NCBI GenBank assembly: GCA_030146745.1
Contig: JASLBD010000197.1
Coordinates: forward strand, 1 to 7,768
From: Allosphingosinicella sp.
Lineage (GTDB): Bacteria > Pseudomonadota > Alphaproteobacteria > Sphingomonadales > Sphingomonadaceae
Direction of reading: 5' to 3'
DNA: 7,768 bases
A program made the position numbers and the translations under genes. Positions 6,439 to 7,768 of this stretch are shown in pieces; the first letter of the stretch is position 1; the number at the start of each line of letters is the position of its first letter. Under the pieces are notes generated by a model. That model had not been told where the DNA came from and searched no databases. It was given only the letters and a program-made list of their open reading frames with translations.

Positions 6439-7768
6439 TCAGGACGTGGGAATGGCCGTGCAACTGCCGCTGGCGGCGCCGAAGTTCACGTAGCCGGCGT
6501 TGCAGGTCCAGCCGGCGAACCAGGTGTCCGAAGCGTTGCGGACGGCGCCGATGTAGGTGACCGCCTCGAGACGGTTCGGAGCGGAGCTGTTGGCCGTCGC
6601 GAACTGGTCGGCGTTGAACGGAGTCGGATCCGTCGCCGCCACGGCGTTTTCATTCGCCCCGTTGATGAAGACGTTCGCCAGGGTCGACGTGAAGGCCGAA
6701 TTGTTGCCGTTCGTGCCCGAGCCGAAGATCGCCTGGATTTCCGCCACGGTGACGTTGCCGTCGTCGCGGAACGCCGTCGGGCAGGCCAGCACCACCGACC
6801 GGAAGATCGGCGGCCCGACGTCCTGAAGCGCCGCGTTGGTGGCCCGCATGGTGGAGCCGCCGGTCGCGTCGATGTCCAGACAGGCCTGGGTGCCGACGAC
6901 GACGCTGTTGAGGATGGCGTAATCGGTGCCGCCGCGAAGCAGGATGGTGTTCCCGCCCTGAGCCGTGCCGCGCTGGACGAAGGTCGCGTTGGAAAGCCGC
7001 GTATACTGGCGCGGAAGAGCGTCCTCGTTGCCGTTCGAATCGGCCTCGATCATCGAGTCGCCGTTCTGGGCGTCGCGCTGTACTCCGATCAGGAACTGGA
7101 TCGTGCCGCGATAGCCGATGTCCGTGTCGAGCGCGTCGTCGTCGGCGCCGGTGATCACGAGATGCTTGGCATTCACCCGGCCGCCGAAAATCTCGATGCC
7201 GTCGTCCGAGCTGTTGTGGATCTGGATATGGTCGATCGTCGTGTTGCTTCCGACGCCGCCCATGGTGAGGCCCTGAAGCTCGTTGCCCGGAGCGATGGCG
7301 AAACCGGAATAGCGGATCTGGACGTAGCGCATCGTCCCCGAATTGTCGGTCGCGACATTGCCGCCGTAGAAGGAGCCCGTGGTGCCCTCGATCACCTGCT
7401 GGCAGGCGGCCGAACCGCCCGGAACGGCGGTGTTGCAGTCGCTGATCGGGGCCCGGCCGAGCAGGATGACCCCGCCCCACAGGCCCTGGGTCGAATCGGT
7501 CGCGGTGCCCTCGACATTGGCCCGGGCCGTGAAGATGATCGGCTGGGTGGCGTTTCCGACGGCGTTGATCCGCGAGCCGCGGTTGATCACCAGATAGTCG
7601 TTGCCGGACGATCCGAAGATGGTGACTCCCGCCTGGATGGTCAGGGTCACCGCGTCGCCGCCGGCGAGAGCGCCGTCGCCGCCGACGTCGGTGCCGACAT
7701 TGACCGGCCCGGCGAGCGAGTAGACGACGCCCGGAAGCTTCTGGATGGTGTAATCGTCGCTGATCCGG
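6439..7768 (-). CDS. Secreted right-handed beta-helix-like protein (5' end outside the window)
   Basis: 442 residues are visible and the frame is open through the right edge: residues reading RISDDYTIQKLPGVVYSLAG lie upstream of the GTG at 7650, so that GTG is internal. The visible part starts with a VNVGTD...VTLTIQAGVTIFG pattern typical of the cap of this family, then short repeats rich in N, G, S, T and I with the solenoid look of a right-handed parallel beta-helix (YVQIRYSGFAI, IDHIQIHNSSDDGIEIFGG, AKHLVITGADDDALDTDIGYRG). The acidic DDGIE and DDDALDTD turns could bind calcium. There are six cysteines (SDC, AAC, QAC, LAC, WTC, GSC), an even number that suits a disulfide-bonded exported protein; the signal sequence must lie outside the window. 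From memory, such proteins are often encoded beside TonB-dependent receptors, as here, and may bind substrate at the surface. No catalytic site was recognised, and the function is unknown. Confidence 0.85.
   Translation of the reverse strand, partial: RISDDYTIQKLPGVVYSLAGPVNVGTDVGGDGALAGGDAVTLTIQAGVTIFGSSGNDYLVINRGSRINAVGNATQPIIFTARANVEGTATDSTQGLWGGVILLGRAPISDCNTAVPGGSAACQQVIEGTTGSFYGGNVATDNSGTMRYVQIRYSGFAIAPGNELQGLTMGGVGSNTTIDHIQIHNSSDDGIEIFGGRVNAKHLVITGADDDALDTDIGYRGTIQFLIGVQRDAQNGDSMIEADSNGNEDALPRQYTRLSNATFVQRGTAQGGNTILLRGGTDYAILNSVVVGTQACLDIDATGGSTMRATNAALQDVGPPIFRSVVLACPTAFRDDGNVTVAEIQAIFGSGTNGNNSAFTSTLANVFINGANENAVAATDPTPFNADQFATANSSAPNRLEAVTYIGAVRNASDTWFAGWTCNAGYVNFGAASGSCTAIPTS

Noticed and set aside
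7481..7650. The GTG at 7650 as the start of the beta-helix gene
   Set aside because: The same frame continues upstream to the window edge with family-like sequence, so the start lies outside and this GTG is internal.

Overview
The window is GC-rich throughout, with dense coding and codon use typical of an alphaproteobacterium, most likely Sphingomonadales. The reasons are the phoU-phoB gene order, the TonB-dependent receptor with an IVVTG-type TonB box, and the dispersed palindromic repeats. No RNA genes, insertion sequences or CRISPR arrays were seen.

Left part (1-939, + strand): the 3' end of phoU overlaps phoB by four bases (GTGA). This is the end of a pst-phoU-phoB phosphate-control operon. 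A hairpin-forming dispersed repeat (968-1062) follows phoB.

Middle part (1063-3520): two convergent genes, each with its own candidate Pho box. On the + strand is a 489-residue CYTH-CHAD protein, a family linked to tri/polyphosphate (GTG start at 1129). On the - strand is a 252-residue shrunken relative of GspE/PilB secretion ATPases. Its Walker A lysine is replaced by arginine and it lacks the Asp box, but it keeps its zinc-type cysteines. The two promoters share one geometry: Pho box, 10 bp, a -10-like hexamer, 6 bp, start codon. This places the expected transcription start at the start codon, so both mRNAs may be leaderless. The geometry also argues that the CYTH-CHAD protein starts at 1129 rather than at the ATG at 1057 inside the repeat.

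Right part (3524-7768, - strand): a second copy of the repeat (3524-3623) lies just past the 3' end of a 909-residue TonB-dependent outer-membrane receptor. The receptor is preceded, across an intercistronic 11-bp hairpin, by a gene for a secreted right-handed beta-helix-like protein whose 5' end and promoter lie outside the window.

Taken together this looks like a phosphate-starvation neighbourhood: a regulator, a polyphosphate-related protein, a secretion-type protein, and an outer-membrane receptor with a likely secreted partner. PhoB control of the first two targets is supported by sites in the sequence. Membership of the receptor/beta-helix pair in the Pho regulon is inferred from neighbourhood only. 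The most unusual items are the degenerate GspE-like protein under a three-half-site Pho box and the matched promoter geometry of the two convergent genes.
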